Assembly (NCBI GenBank): GCA_947498155.1
Contig: CANMJD010000010.1
Span: 1-64,000 of the forward strand
From: an uncultured Pseudoruegeria sp.
Lineage (GTDB): Bacteria > Pseudomonadota > Alphaproteobacteria > Rhodobacterales > Rhodobacteraceae
Length of the DNA stretch: 64,000 nt
Direction of reading: 5' to 3'
Shown here: positions 27,449-38,100 of the stretch, one piece after another
How the letters are laid out: every line of letters begins with the position of its first letter
How positions within the stretch are numbered: position 1 is the first letter of the stretch
The notes under the pieces: model-generated
Told to the model about the DNA's origin: nothing
Seen by the model: only the letters and a program-made list of their open reading frames with translations
Database searches by the model: none
Made by a program: the position numbers and the translations under genes

Positions 27449-29734
27449 ATGGCAGGATCTTCGGATCAATCGGGCACAAACGGTCTGACGGGCTGGGTGC
27501 CTATTATTGCTGCCGGTGCCATTTTTATGTGGTTTTTGCAGTTTTTGGCCCCCGTGGCCGCGGGCGAAACACCGCGGATCGTCTTTGAATGGGCCCCCAG
27601 TCTTGGCGTGGCGGTGTCCTTTATTGTCGATGGGCTGAGCCTGACGTTTGCCTTGCTGATATCCGGTATCGGCACGTTGGTGCTTTTGTATTCCAACGCC
27701 TATTTGGCCGGACATCGGTATTATGGGCGTTTTGCCTTATATTTGTTCAGTTTCATGCTGGCGATGCTGGGGCTGGTGCTGGCCGATAACCTGATCGCGA
27801 TTTTTGTGTTTTGGGAGCTGACGACGATCACTTCCTATCTGTTGATCGGTTTTGATAGCGACAGCGCCAAGGCGCGGCGCTCTGCGTTGCAGGCTTTGCT
27901 GCTGACCGGCGCGGGGGCGCTTGCCTTGCTGGCGGGGCTGCTGTTGTTGGGCAGCGTTGCGGGCACCTATGAGGTCTCTGAAATCGTGGCGCAGGCCGAT
28001 GTGATCAAAGACAGCCCGATGTATCTGCCGATCCTTATTCTTGTGCTGGCGGGCGCATTTACCAAATCGGCGCAGGTGCCTTTTCATTTCTGGTTGCCCA
28101 ATGCGATGGCCGCCCCCACGCCGGTCAGCGCCTTTTTGCATTCCGCCACTATGGTGAAAGCTGGGGTCTATCTGATGGCGCGCATGCACCCCATTTTGTC
28201 CGGCACCGATGTCTGGCTCTGGACGCTGACCCTTTTCGGGTCGCTCACGGCGGTTTTTGCCTCGGTGCTGGCCCTGCGCCAGACCGATCTGAAACAGGCG
28301 CTGGCCTATACGACGCTGATGGCGCTTGGCACACTGACCATGCTGCTAGCACCCGGGTCGGGCTATGCGATTACCGCTTTTGTCACCTTTTTGATCGTGC
28401 ATTCGCTTTATAAGGCGACGCTGTTTCTGGTGGTCGGCTGTATTGACCATGGCACCGGATCGCGGGATGCGCGCATTCTGGGGGGCTTGGCCAAATTCAT
28501 GCCTTTCACCGCTTTTGCTGCCGCGCTGGCCGCGCTGTCGATGGCGGGCTTGCCGCCCTTTATCGGCTATATCGGCAAGGAACTTTTATACGCCGGTGCG
28601 CTCGATCCATCCTCCCCAACGGTTTATGTCACCCTGATGGGGCTGGCGGCCAATGCGTTGATGTTTGCAGTGGCGGGTATTGTGGCGTTTAAACCCTTCT
28701 GGCGTCCCGGTGAAAAGACCCCCGACACCCCTCATGAAGCGCCATGGGCGATGCTGGCGGGGCCTTTGCTTTTGGCGGGGCTGGGGCTGTTGTTCGGGCT
28801 GATGCCGCATTTGTTGCAGCATCATCTGGTGAACCCCACGGTGGGGGCGATGCTGGGCAGCATGGAAAAGGCCAAGGGGTTGCATCTCTGGGTCGGGGTA
28901 AATGCGGAATTAATGCTAAGCCTTGCGACCTTTGCCATCGGGCTATTGCTGTATCTGGGCCATACCCGTCTGCGCGAGGCCCTTGGCCATGCGGATGACA
29001 AGGCCCCGCATTTTGACAGCGGCTGGGACAAGATTTTGGACGGGCTGAAGGGGATCGCCACTTGGCAGACCAATATCCTGCAGAACGGCAACTTGCGCCG
29101 GTATCTCTTTGTGATCTTTGCCAGTTTTGTGGTCGCCGTCGGTGGCACTCTTATGATGAAGAATGCGGTTAATCTGGCGGGCTCCTTTGACGGCATCAAC
29201 TTCTTGCAGCATTTGCCGGAGCTGGCGCTGATCCTGGGCGGGACTTTGGTGACTGTGGTTTCGCGCTCGCGCATGTTGGCGGTGGCGGCTTTGGGTGTTG
29301 TGGGTATTGGTGTGGCGCTTGTGTTCATCACCTTTGGTGCGCCAGATGTGGCGATTACGCAGTTGCTGGTAGAAACGCTGGTTGTGGTGCTTGTGGCTGT
29401 GGCAATGCTGAGCCTGCCGTTTCTGGATGAAAAGGGCAAAACCGATCACCGCCCGTGGGATGCGGTGCTGGCCATCGGCGTCGGTCTTGTCGTGACGGTG
29501 GTGCTGATCGGGGTATTGCAACAGCCGCTGGATCTGAGGCTGACAGAATTCTTTGAAACTCAAAGCTGGCCTGCGGCCTTTGGACGAAATGTGGTCAATG
29601 TGATCCTCGTTGATTTCCGTGCGATTGATACATTCGGAGAGATCGCCGTGGTCGTGGTCGCGGCGCTGAGCGCCTATGCCTTGCTGCGCACCACTGACAA
29701 AACCCGCGAAGCCGAAGAGGAGGACGGGCTATGA
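27449..29734 (+). CDS. mrpA: Mrp Na+/H+ antiporter subunit A
   Basis: Large membrane subunit (761 residues) related to NuoL/ND5. Proton-path motifs are visible: [59 protein letters not shown], and [16 protein letters not shown]. The C-terminal part (after about residue 590) has the MbhD/DUF4040-type region, [34 protein letters not shown] ribosome site precedes the ATG. It opens a seven-gene operon in the order A-G, each gene overlapping or nearly touching the next. The complex exports Na+ in exchange for protons and helps growth at high pH or salt. Confidence 0.95.
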   Translation: MAGSSDQSGTNGLTGWVPIIAAGAIFMWFLQFLAPVAAGETPRIVFEWAPSLGVAVSFIVDGLSLTFALLISGIGTLVLLYSNAYLAGHRYYGRFALYLFSFMLAMLGLVLADNLIAIFVFWELTTITSYLLIGFDSDSAKARRSALQALLLTGAGALALLAGLLLLGSVAGTYEVSEIVAQADVIKDSPMYLPILILVLAGAFTKSAQVPFHFWLPNAMAAPTPVSAFLHSATMVKAGVYLMARMHPILSGTDVWLWTLTLFGSLTAVFASVLALRQTDLKQALAYTTLMALGTLTMLLAPGSGYAITAFVTFLIVHSLYKATLFLVVGCIDHGTGSRDARILGGLAKFMPFTAFAAALAALSMAGLPPFIGYIGKELLYAGALDPSSPTVYVTLMGLAANALMFAVAGIVAFKPFWRPGEKTPDTPHEAPWAMLAGPLLLAGLGLLFGLMPHLLQHHLVNPTVGAMLGSMEKAKGLHLWVGVNAELMLSLATFAIGLLLYLGHTRLREALGHADDKAPHFDSGWDKILDGLKGIATWQTNILQNGNLRRYLFVIFASFVVAVGGTLMMKNAVNLAGSFDGINFLQHLPELALILGGTLVTVVSRSRMLAVAALGVVGIGVALVFITFGAPDVAITQLLVETLVVVLVAVAMLSLPFLDEKGKTDHRPWDAVLAIGVGLVVTVVLIGVLQQPLDLRLTEFFETQSWPAAFGRNVVNVILVDFRAIDTFGEIAVVVVAALSAYALLRTTDKTREAEEEDGL

Positions 29735-30150
29735 ATTCGCTGATCCTGCGGGTTGCCGCGCGGTACCTGATTGCCTTGCTGTTGCTGTTCTCGATTTACA
29801 TGCTGTTTCGCGGCCATAACGAACCCGGTGGGGGCTTTATCGGTGGTTTGATCGCAGCGACGGGCTTTATCCTATATGCCATTGCCTGCGGCACCAAAGA
29901 GGCCCGCACAGCACTGTTTGCCGAACCGCAAAGCATCGCCATGGGCGGTCTAGCCATCGCGCTGGGATCGGCGCTGTTTTCCGGCCTTGTGGGCGATGTG
30001 CCCTTTACCGGTCAATGGGCGTTCTTTGGTGCCACCGAAACCGAAAAAGGCACGCCGATCTCGACGGTGATCGCCTTTGATATCGGGGTCTATCTGGTGG
30101 TATTGGGCGCGGTGCTGACGCTTGTTTTTGCAATGGAAGAGGAAATCTGA
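29731..30150 (+). CDS. mrpB: Mrp antiporter subunit B
   Basis: A 139-residue membrane protein of the MnhB family. It overlaps the mrpA stop by four bases. The helix [34 protein letters not shown], with the FRGHNxPGGGFxGGL motif, is diagnostic. Four hydrophobic helices are expected. Needed for assembly and activity of the Mrp complex. Confidence 0.94.
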   Translation: MNSLILRVAARYLIALLLLFSIYMLFRGHNEPGGGFIGGLIAATGFILYAIACGTKEARTALFAEPQSIAMGGLAIALGSALFSGLVGDVPFTGQWAFFGATETEKGTPISTVIAFDIGVYLVVLGAVLTLVFAMEEEI

Positions 30151-30152
30151 CC

Positions 30153-30545
30153 ATGGAAGTCCTGCTTGCTGTTGCTGCCGGTATTATGACCGCCGCTGCT
30201 GTTTATCTGATGCTGGCGCGCAATGTGTTGCGCTTTATCTTCGGGCTGGTGCTGATTTCGAACGCGGCCAATCTGGTGATCTTTACCGCCGGACGTCTGA
30301 CGGCGGGGGCACCCTCCTTGATCGCCGAAGGGGCCTATGCACCACCGGAAGGCGTGGCCAATGCCTTGCCGCAAGCGCTGGTGCTGACGGCCATCGTGAT
30401 CGGCTTTGGGCTTTTTGCCTTTGCGCTGGTGCTGGTGTACCGCGCCTATACGACGCTGGGCACGCTTTATAGCGATGAAATGCATGCCGCCGAGCCGGGT
30501 TCTCCGACACATACTGAAACCACCGCCGAAGAGGCCCACACATGA
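30153..30545 (+). CDS. mrpC: Mrp antiporter subunit C
   Basis: A 130-residue NuoK-like subunit with three helices: LLAVAAGIMTAAAVYLMLARN, FIFGLVLISNAANLVIFTAG, and ALVLTAIVIGFGLFAFALVLVYR. The LTAIVIG.A/G block in the third helix is shared with MnhC and NuoK. Its start is two bases after mrpB and its end overlaps mrpD. Confidence 0.94.
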   Translation: MEVLLAVAAGIMTAAAVYLMLARNVLRFIFGLVLISNAANLVIFTAGRLTAGAPSLIAEGAYAPPEGVANALPQALVLTAIVIGFGLFAFALVLVYRAYTTLGTLYSDEMHAAEPGSPTHTETTAEEAHT

Positions 30546-32050
30546 GCTGGTTACTGGCGCTGCCGATCCTTATTCCCTTTGGTACGGCCATTGTCGCGTT
30601 TTTTCTGCGCCGCACGCGCTGGGGGCGGTGGGTCTCTATTGCGGGTTCGGCCCTTTTGCTGGGCATGGCGACCCTGTTGATGCGCGAGGTGCTCGGGCAG
30701 GGGATCATCGCGGCGCAAATGGGGGGCTGGCAAGCGCCCTTTGGGATCACGCTGGTGGCGGATTACCTGTCTGCGGTGATGGTTCTGATCACCGCGATCA
30801 CTGCACTGGCGGTGTCGACCTATGCGGCGGCGGAGATCAGCGAGCGGCAAGCCTATCTGGGCTACCATGCGCTGTTTCAGGTGTTGATAGCCGGGGTCTG
30901 CGGAGCCTTTTTGACCGGAGATTTGTTTAACCTCTACGTCTGGTTCGAGGTCATGCTGATCGCGTCGTTCGGGCTGTTGGTCCTTGGCGGGCGCAAGTCG
31001 CAAATCGATGCGGGCATTCGGTATGTCTCGATGAACCTTGTTTCGACGATCTTTTTCCTTTCGGGCATCGGCCTTCTTTATGGCATGACCGGTACGCTGA
31101 ACATGGCCGACCTGAGTGTCGCCGTGGATGCTGTTGAAAACCAAGCGCTTTTGACCGTCATTGCGATGATGTTCATGGTCGCCTTCGGGGTCAAAGCGGC
31201 GCTGTTTCCGCTGTTTTTCTGGTTGCCCGCCTCTTATCACACGCCGTCTTTTTCGGTCTCTGCAGTGTTTGCCGGCCTGCTGACCAAAGTCGGGGTCTAT
31301 GCGTTGATGCGTGGTTTTACGCTGATCTTTGATCAGGACGTGGCCTATACACACACGGTGTTGATGTGGGTTGCGGGGCTGACCATGCTGACCGGCGTTC
31401 TGGGCGCGGCAGCCCAAAGCGATTTCCGAAAAATCCTTTCATTCCACATCATCAGCCAGATCGGCTATATGATCTTGGGATTGGCGATTTACACACCTTT
31501 GGCCATCGCAGGCGCGGTGTTTTATCTGGTGCACCACATCATCGTGAAAGCCAACCTGTTCCTGATCTCTGGCGTGGCGCGCCGGATCGCTGGTTCCACC
31601 GAATTGTCGCGCATTGGCGGGCTGTATAAAACCGCCCCCTTGCTGGCGTTTCTGTTCCTGATCCCGGCCTTTTCGCTGGCCGGTTTTCCACCGCTGTCGG
31701 GGTTCTGGGCCAAGTTCATCCTGATCAAAGCTGCCCTTGAGGCAGAGCTTTGGTTCATCGCTTTCCTTGCCTTGCTGGTGGGGTTGCTGACGATTTATTC
31801 GATGACAAAAATCTGGGGGCAGGCCTTTTGGGAACCCCACCCCGAGGGCATTGATCCAACCCTCAAGAGCCTGTCGCCCTTCACGCGTACCATGTTGATC
31901 CTGCCGATCGCGGGGCTGGCGTTGATGACGGTGTTTATCGGGCTGAACCCCGAACCCTTTGTGCAATTTGCTGAAACCGCCGCGGCGCAATTGCTCGATC
32001 CTTCCGGATATGTGCAAACGGTGCTAGGCGTCACGGAGGCGGTGCAATGA
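30542..32050 (+). CDS. mrpD: Mrp antiporter subunit D
   Basis: A 502-residue NuoM/NuoN-like proton channel subunit with about 14 helices. Typical motifs are LFNLYVWFEVMLIASFGLLVLG, KAALFPLFFWLPASYHTPSFSVSAVFAGLLTKVGVYAL, and FRKILSFHIISQIGYMILGLAIYTP. The lysine in FGVKAALFP and the glutamate in WFEVM are the expected proton-path residues. It overlaps mrpC and mrpE. Confidence 0.96.
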   Translation: MSWLLALPILIPFGTAIVAFFLRRTRWGRWVSIAGSALLLGMATLLMREVLGQGIIAAQMGGWQAPFGITLVADYLSAVMVLITAITALAVSTYAAAEISERQAYLGYHALFQVLIAGVCGAFLTGDLFNLYVWFEVMLIASFGLLVLGGRKSQIDAGIRYVSMNLVSTIFFLSGIGLLYGMTGTLNMADLSVAVDAVENQALLTVIAMMFMVAFGVKAALFPLFFWLPASYHTPSFSVSAVFAGLLTKVGVYALMRGFTLIFDQDVAYTHTVLMWVAGLTMLTGVLGAAAQSDFRKILSFHIISQIGYMILGLAIYTPLAIAGAVFYLVHHIIVKANLFLISGVARRIAGSTELSRIGGLYKTAPLLAFLFLIPAFSLAGFPPLSGFWAKFILIKAALEAELWFIAFLALLVGLLTIYSMTKIWGQAFWEPHPEGIDPTLKSLSPFTRTMLILPIAGLALMTVFIGLNPEPFVQFAETAAAQLLDPSGYVQTVLGVTEAVQ

Positions 32051-32526
32051 ACCTATTCATGTTCAATATCACGCTGGCAATTGCCTGGGTGGCCTGGGCG
32101 GGGGCTTTTACCATTCCAACCTTTTTGATCGGCTATGGCCTTGGCTATGCGACCCTGTGGATGTTGCAACCGGTTCTGGGCGGCAAAAACCCGTATTTCC
32201 TGCGGGTGTATTACTGGCTCAGACTGCTAGTTATGTTCCTTTATGAACTGCTTGTCTCTTCGGTTGTGGTGGTCTGGGATGTTCTGACCCCGACACAATA
32301 TTCCGAACCCGGCATCGTGGCCGTGCCGCTGGATGTCAAAAGCGATGCCGGTATCCTATTGGTCACCAACCTGATTTCCCTGACACCGGGCACGCTGAGC
32401 CTTGATATCTCTGAAGATCGCAAAACCCTTTATGTGCATGCGATGTTTAGCGAGGACCCCGAAAAGTTGATATTTTCGCTAAAAAACGGGATGGAAAGAT
32501 GGGTCAAGGAGGCCGTTGAAACATGA
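32047..32526 (+). CDS. mrpE: Mrp antiporter subunit E
   Basis: A 159-residue MnhE. Two N-terminal helices (ITLAIAWVAWAGAFTIPTFLIGYGLGYATLWML) and a third (FLYELLVSSVVVVWDVL) precede a soluble domain with VPLDVKSDAGILLVTNLISLTPGTLSLDIS, the family signature. It overlaps the neighbouring genes by four bases on each side. Confidence 0.94.
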   Translation: MNLFMFNITLAIAWVAWAGAFTIPTFLIGYGLGYATLWMLQPVLGGKNPYFLRVYYWLRLLVMFLYELLVSSVVVVWDVLTPTQYSEPGIVAVPLDVKSDAGILLVTNLISLTPGTLSLDISEDRKTLYVHAMFSEDPEKLIFSLKNGMERWVKEAVET

Positions 32527-32843
32527 CACCTGAAATTTTCCTGTCTTATTCCCTGATTGCCGGATTTTTCATGATCGTGCTGGCGCTGATTGTCGGATTT
32601 ATCCGGTTGATCAAAGGTCCCAGCCTGCCGGACCGTGTTGTGGCGCTGGATATGATGACGGTGTTGATCGTTTCTTTCTGCGGGCTGTTTGCGCTCTGGA
32701 CCGGGGTCGGCTCTTTTCTGGACGTTGCTTTGGTGCTGGCGTTGGTCGGATTTCTGGCCACTGTTGCCCTTGCCCGATTTGCCGAACGTCGCGCGGTACG
32801 GCGGATGATACGCGATGCCAAACGCACGGAGGCAGACCAATGA
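32523..32843 (+). CDS. mrpF: Mrp antiporter subunit F
   Basis: A 106-residue MnhF with three helices. The segment FIRLIKGPSLPDRVVALDMMTVL carries the GPxxxDRVxALD motif typical of this subunit. The C-terminus is charged. Translationally coupled to mrpE and mrpG by four-base overlaps. Confidence 0.94.
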   Translation: MTPEIFLSYSLIAGFFMIVLALIVGFIRLIKGPSLPDRVVALDMMTVLIVSFCGLFALWTGVGSFLDVALVLALVGFLATVALARFAERRAVRRMIRDAKRTEADQ

Positions 32844-33190
32844 TGGAAATTCTGGCTGGGATTTTTGTTCTGAGCGGGTCGTTCTTTGCGCTGATTGCCG
32901 CCATCGGCATTTTGCGATTGCCCGATGTCCTTGTGCGTATGCATGCCTCGACCAAGGCTGGCACCTTGGCCTGTGGATTGATCCTGCTCGGGGTGGCACT
33001 GGTGTTTGGCGAATTCACGATCAGCTTTCGATGTATTGCCATTGTGACCTTCATGATTTTGACTGCGCCGGTTGCCAGTCACATGATCGGGCGAGCCGCC
33101 GTGCGCACAGGGGTCCCCTTGTGGCGCGGTCGCGGGAAGCCGATGACCCCAGAGAAATGGGATTTGAAGGTCGATAAACCGGCAAACTAG
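32840..33190 (+). CDS. mrpG: Mrp antiporter subunit G
   Basis: A 116-residue MnhG, last gene of the operon. Motif ALIAAIGILRLPDVLVRMHASTKAGTLACGLIL is diagnostic (GxxRxPDxxxRxHAxTKA). Three helices, then a short charged C-terminus. About 80 bases separate it from the next plus-strand start; I saw no clear terminator there. Confidence 0.94.
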   Translation: MMEILAGIFVLSGSFFALIAAIGILRLPDVLVRMHASTKAGTLACGLILLGVALVFGEFTISFRCIAIVTFMILTAPVASHMIGRAAVRTGVPLWRGRGKPMTPEKWDLKVDKPAN

Positions 33191-33309
33191 CCTCTTTACT
33201 GTTGCCCGAATGAGGGAAATCGCTTTCTATGGACAGAGCGGTCACGCACCCTAGGTGGTGATCCGAGGTCTTGGGACGAGTACCAATATTCCAAGCGGGG
33301 GCAGTTAAG

Positions 33310-35151
33310 GTGTTTCAGAGGCGCCAGAAGAGCAAGACGATTAGACATAGATTTTTTTCGGGCCTGTCGGCCTTTGCAGTGGCGGCGATGCTGCCTTTCG
33401 GGGCTTTTGCGCTGGATCAGGTGATTCTGCGTACATCGGGTAACGACGAAGATCTGACCGCCTCTTTGCGCGGTGCGTCTTTGTCTGTGGCCGCCCTTGA
33501 AAATGAAACCGATAATATTCAGGATATCATTTCCGCCGCGCGGGCGGATTACGGTCGCATTCTGGGGGCACTTTATACCGAGGGCTATTACGCCGGTGTC
33601 ATCTCGATCAAGGTGGATGGCCGCGAAGCCGCCGATATCGCCCCCTTTGCAACCCCGAAATCCATATCCCGGATAGATATTTCCGTTGAACAGGGGCGAC
33701 AATTTACCTTTTCACGCGCGGTTGTGCAGCCGCTGGCCAAGGACACAAGCCTCCCGTCGGCCTTCGCGGCCGGAGAAATCGCCAAAAGCAATGTCATCAG
33801 CAGTGCCGCCAGTGCGGGCATCAAAGGCTGGCGGGAGCAAGGCCACGCCAAAGCCGGTCTGGGCGCACAATCGGTCAAAGCCAATAATGCCAATGGCACA
33901 CTGAATACCCAGATTGATCTGGCACCGGGGCCCAAGCTTACTTTTGGCACGCTTACACTTGAAAACCGCGGTGTGGTGCCGGATGAGCGGGTGTTGCAGA
34001 TCGCCGGTTATCCCGAAGGCGAAGTCTTTTCACCTGAAGAGGTAAACGAAGTCTCCAAGCGTTTGCGGCGGGCGGGCACGTTCAGCGTGGCAACGGTGAC
34101 CGAGGCCGAAAACATCGGCCCCAACGATAGCCTGCCGATGACGTTGATTGTGGATGATCAATTGCCACGGCGCATCGGTTACGGAGCGGAATATTCCACC
34201 ACCGAAGGCATTACCCTGTCGGCCTTCTGGATTCATCGTAATTTTCTGGGCGGGGCAGAAACCTTTGAGGTGCGCGGCGAAATCGCTAATATCGCCAGTT
34301 CGGATGCTGCCACCGGCGGGACAGATTATTTTCTGGGTACCCGTCTGACCCGTCCGGCCATTTATGGGCCGGATACCAACGGTAGCCTGTTTGCCGCGAT
34401 AGAGCAGAACGATGATCCGGGGTATTTTGAACGCAAGGGGTTGGTCGGTCTTTCGGCAACGCGCATCTTTAATGATGATCTGACCTTCGAGCTTGGGCTC
34501 GGGTTTCGCTATTCCTACTATGAAGACGACTTTGGCGAGCGCGATTTTTACCACCTTGTGGTGCCGGCGGACCTGACTTGGGATAAGCGGGACGATGAGT
34601 ATAACCCGACACGGGATTTCTATCTGCGCACCCGGCTTGAACCCTTTATCGGGGTCGCGGGCAGCAAAACCGGTGCCCAGCTTACCGGTGATCTGCGCGG
34701 CTATTACGGTTTTGGCGAAGATCGTCGCTTTGTCTTGGCAGGGCGGGCGCAAATCGGCTCTGTGCTTGGCACATCGATCGCCGACACCCCGCCGGATTAT
34801 CTGTTTTTCTCTGGCGGCAGCGGCACGGTGCGCGGCCATTCCTATCAATCGCTGTTTCTGACCCTGGACAACGGCTTTGAGACCGGCGGTAAATCCTTTG
34901 TCGGATTTTCGCTAGAGGCGCGGTCCCTTATCACCGAAAGCATCGGCGTCGTCGGGTTTTATGATGTCGGCTATATTGGTGAGGAGTCCTATCTCGGGAG
35001 CAATTCCGAAGGCCAATCGGGCGCGGGCATCGGGGTACGATATAACACCGGCATTGGCCCGCTGCGCTTGGATGTGGCCTATCCGGTGAGCGGGGCGCAG
35101 CCGGATGACGACGGGATCAAACTTTACATCGGGATCGGACAAGCGTTTTGA
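33310..35151 (+). CDS. tamA: Translocation and assembly module protein TamA (Omp85 family)
   Basis: An outer-membrane Omp85 protein that works with TamB to move lipids or insert proteins. I chose the GTG at 33310 (613 residues) because a clean signal peptide follows it (RRQKSKTIRHRFFSGLSAFAVAAM, then LPFGAFALD); a TTG at 33271 would put 13 residues before the basic region. POTRA-like domains fill about residues 25-250 (for instance YTEGYYAGVISIKVDGR and LTFGTLTLENRGVVPDERV). The barrel follows and contains the Omp85 lid motif GSGTVRGHSYQSL. It overlaps tamB (TTGA), so the two are coupled. Confidence 0.9.
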   Translation: MFQRRQKSKTIRHRFFSGLSAFAVAAMLPFGAFALDQVILRTSGNDEDLTASLRGASLSVAALENETDNIQDIISAARADYGRILGALYTEGYYAGVISIKVDGREAADIAPFATPKSISRIDISVEQGRQFTFSRAVVQPLAKDTSLPSAFAAGEIAKSNVISSAASAGIKGWREQGHAKAGLGAQSVKANNANGTLNTQIDLAPGPKLTFGTLTLENRGVVPDERVLQIAGYPEGEVFSPEEVNEVSKRLRRAGTFSVATVTEAENIGPNDSLPMTLIVDDQLPRRIGYGAEYSTTEGITLSAFWIHRNFLGGAETFEVRGEIANIASSDAATGGTDYFLGTRLTRPAIYGPDTNGSLFAAIEQNDDPGYFERKGLVGLSATRIFNDDLTFELGLGFRYSYYEDDFGERDFYHLVVPADLTWDKRDDEYNPTRDFYLRTRLEPFIGVAGSKTGAQLTGDLRGYYGFGEDRRFVLAGRAQIGSVLGTSIADTPPDYLFFSGGSGTVRGHSYQSLFLTLDNGFETGGKSFVGFSLEARSLITESIGVVGFYDVGYIGEESYLGSNSEGQSGAGIGVRYNTGIGPLRLDVAYPVSGAQPDDDGIKLYIGIGQAF

Positions 35152-38100
35152 AACGATTTCTATTTATCGTGCTGTGCCTGCTATGGCCGCTTGGTGTTAA
35201 CGCACAGGAAACCACGCCCGAGGGCGATGGTGGGCGGATGTCGCGCCTGATTGAGAGCTCTTTGTCGGGGCCGGGGCGGACGGTAACCGTGCGCGGTTTT
35301 CGCGGGGCCTTATCGGCGCGGGCCACATTGGAAGAGCTGACCTTTTCGGATGCGGACGGGCCATGGCTGATCCTGCGCAATGCGGCCTTTGACTGGAAAC
35401 GTTCCGCCTTGCTGCGGCGGCGTCTTGAGGTCAATGAACTGGTTGCCGAAGAGCTTGAGGTTTTGCGCAAACCCAATGTTCCGACAACAGAATCTGCCCC
35501 TAAGGCAGCTGCGGCGACTGAATTTGCCCTGCCAGAACTGCCGGTGTCGGTTGAGGTCAATAAATTTGCCATCGAGCAGATTGCGCTTGGCCCTGATTTT
35601 CTGGGCGAAGAGGTGCTGGCCTCTTTGGGCGGGCGCATTTTGCTGATCGATGGAGAGGGTCTGGTTGAACTGGAAATGTTGCGCCAGAACGGCCCCAAGG
35701 ATGATTTGCGTCTGAACGGAAGTTATTCCAACGAAACCAAAATCTTATCTATCGACCTTTCCCTTGAAGAAGAGGCAAAAGGTCTTGTTTCCACGCTGGC
35801 CGGTTTTCCCGGACAGCCCTCTGTCGCGCTGAACCTAAAGGGGCTTGGCCCGCTAAACCAGTTTCAGGCGGATCTGAACCTTAAAACCGATGACGAAGAC
35901 CGGCTGACCGGTGTGATCCGGCTACAGGAAGCCGAAGCGGACGGGCTCCAGTTTTCCGCCGACATCAACGGCGATGTGGCGCCTCTGTTTGACGCAAATT
36001 ATCAGGATTTTCTGGGCAATGATCTGCAACTGGATGTTGTCGGGGTGCGCGCTGCCAATGGGGCATTAACCCTGAGCGAACTGGATTTCAGGGCCGCCTC
36101 TGTGACGCTGGACGGCAGTCTGGAACTGTCGGAAAACCTCTGGCCGCGCAAGATTAATCTTACCGGTGAAATTGCGCCACCAGAGGGTCAAAGCCATGTG
36201 CTCTTGCCACTCTCAGGCCCCGAAACCGACCTGAGCAAACTGGATTTGTCGGTGAGCTTTGATCATGAGGCTGGCGATAGCTGGACTGCATCGCTGTGGC
36301 TGCAGGGTCTGGAGCGCGACACCTTGGCTTTGGGTGGCGCAAGCCTGATCGGACAGGGCAGCCTGACCGGGAGCGATGGACAACTGCCCGGTGCGGTGCA
36401 GGCAAATCTGATCCTCGGGGCGACAGAACTATCGCTGGATAATCCTGAACTGGATGCGTTATTGGCCCAACCCATCAGCGCCACAACGACGCTGGACTGG
36501 ACCAAGGGCGGGGCACTAAATATCACCGCATTTGATGCACAGGTTGCCGGTGCCGCGGCCCAAGGTTCTGCGGTGTTGCGTGATTTGGCCAAGGGTCTGC
36601 GGGTCTCGGTTCAGGCCGCCGCCGATCTGGCGGATCTATCGCTTTATGCCGATCTGGCGGGGCTTGATCTGTCCGGCGCTGCTGGCGTGGATGTGACCGC
36701 CGAAACGGCGATTGTCGGGGGTACTTTTGATGTTGTTGTGACTGGGGGGGCGACGAATTTGTCGCTCGGCGATGCCCAGCTTGATGATATGATCGGCGGG
36801 CAAAGTGAGCTGACGCTGTCGGCCAAGCGCGATACAACCGGCACCACTTTGCGGGAATTGACCCTGAACGGGCAGGATGTCGCCCTAACAGCCGATGGCA
36901 CAATCACCCCAACCGGCGGCGGTTCGCTGAACTTTGATGCCAAAGCCTCTAGCCTGACGGCCAAAGGGCAGGCGAATTTCAGCGATATGCAGGCCGGTAT
37001 CACCATTGACGCCGACGCGACGCTGAAGGCGGATGACCTGTCGGAATTTGCCGCTTTGGCTGGCGTGCCGATTGCGGGACAGATCGCGCTTGATGTTTCT
37101 GGGGGCGGCAATCTGAAGGCCCAGAATTTTGATGCCACGGCCAAGGGCAATGCCAGCGATTTTGTTGTCGGGATTGCGGCGCTGGATGATCTGATCGGCG
37201 GGCGGGCGAAGATCGATGTGAGTGCAGCAAAGACCGGCACCGATATCATCCTGCGCAATCTGCTGCTGGAAACCGAAGATATCGACGTCAAAGCCAGTGG
37301 CACGGTCGGAGCGCAAACAGGTGCGCTGCAATTTGATGCGCAGGTGGCCTCGCTCACGGCCAATGGCACGGCGGATTTGTCCGATATGTCTGACGGCATT
37401 ACCGTGACCACCAAAACTGCGGCCTCTGTCGGTGATCTGTCGGATTTTGCCGAACTGGCGGGGCTGCCGCTGGCGGGGCAGGTTTCATTGGATTTGTCGG
37501 GTAGCGGCAATTTGGCGGGCTTAAGTTTTGACGCGGAAGTTAAAGCAAGCGCGAATGATCTGGTAACCGGAATCGAACAGGCTGATCAGTTGATTGGCGG
37601 TACCGCCCTGATCGACATTTCCGCCGCGCGCAGCGGCAATGACATTGATATTCGCCGGTTTACCGCCACCGCCAAAGAGGTCGATGTCACGGCCTCGGGC
37701 AAAGTGGATAACAACGGTGGTGCGATTGATTTTGATGCCCGCGTGGCCACGGCTTCGGCCAAAGGGCAGGCACAGTTGTCGGATATGGATAAAGGGATAT
37801 CCATCGCCACCTCCAGTTCTGTAGCGGTAAGCGATCTGCGCCCCATTGGCGATATGATTGGCCAATCCCTCAGCGGGGCGGTGGATATCTCTCTGCAGGC
37901 ATCGGCCAATGTCGAAAGTCAGGATTTTGACGCGGTACTGTCTGGCACAATGGACAGTCTTGGCATCGGCATTGCGCAGGTTGATCAATTGTTTACCGGC
38001 GCGACAACGCTGGCGGTCTCGGCCCAGAAACAGGGCACGGCCCTGACCCTGCGTGAATTGACCGTAGATGGATCGCAACTTGATCTGTCAGCCTCGGGAC

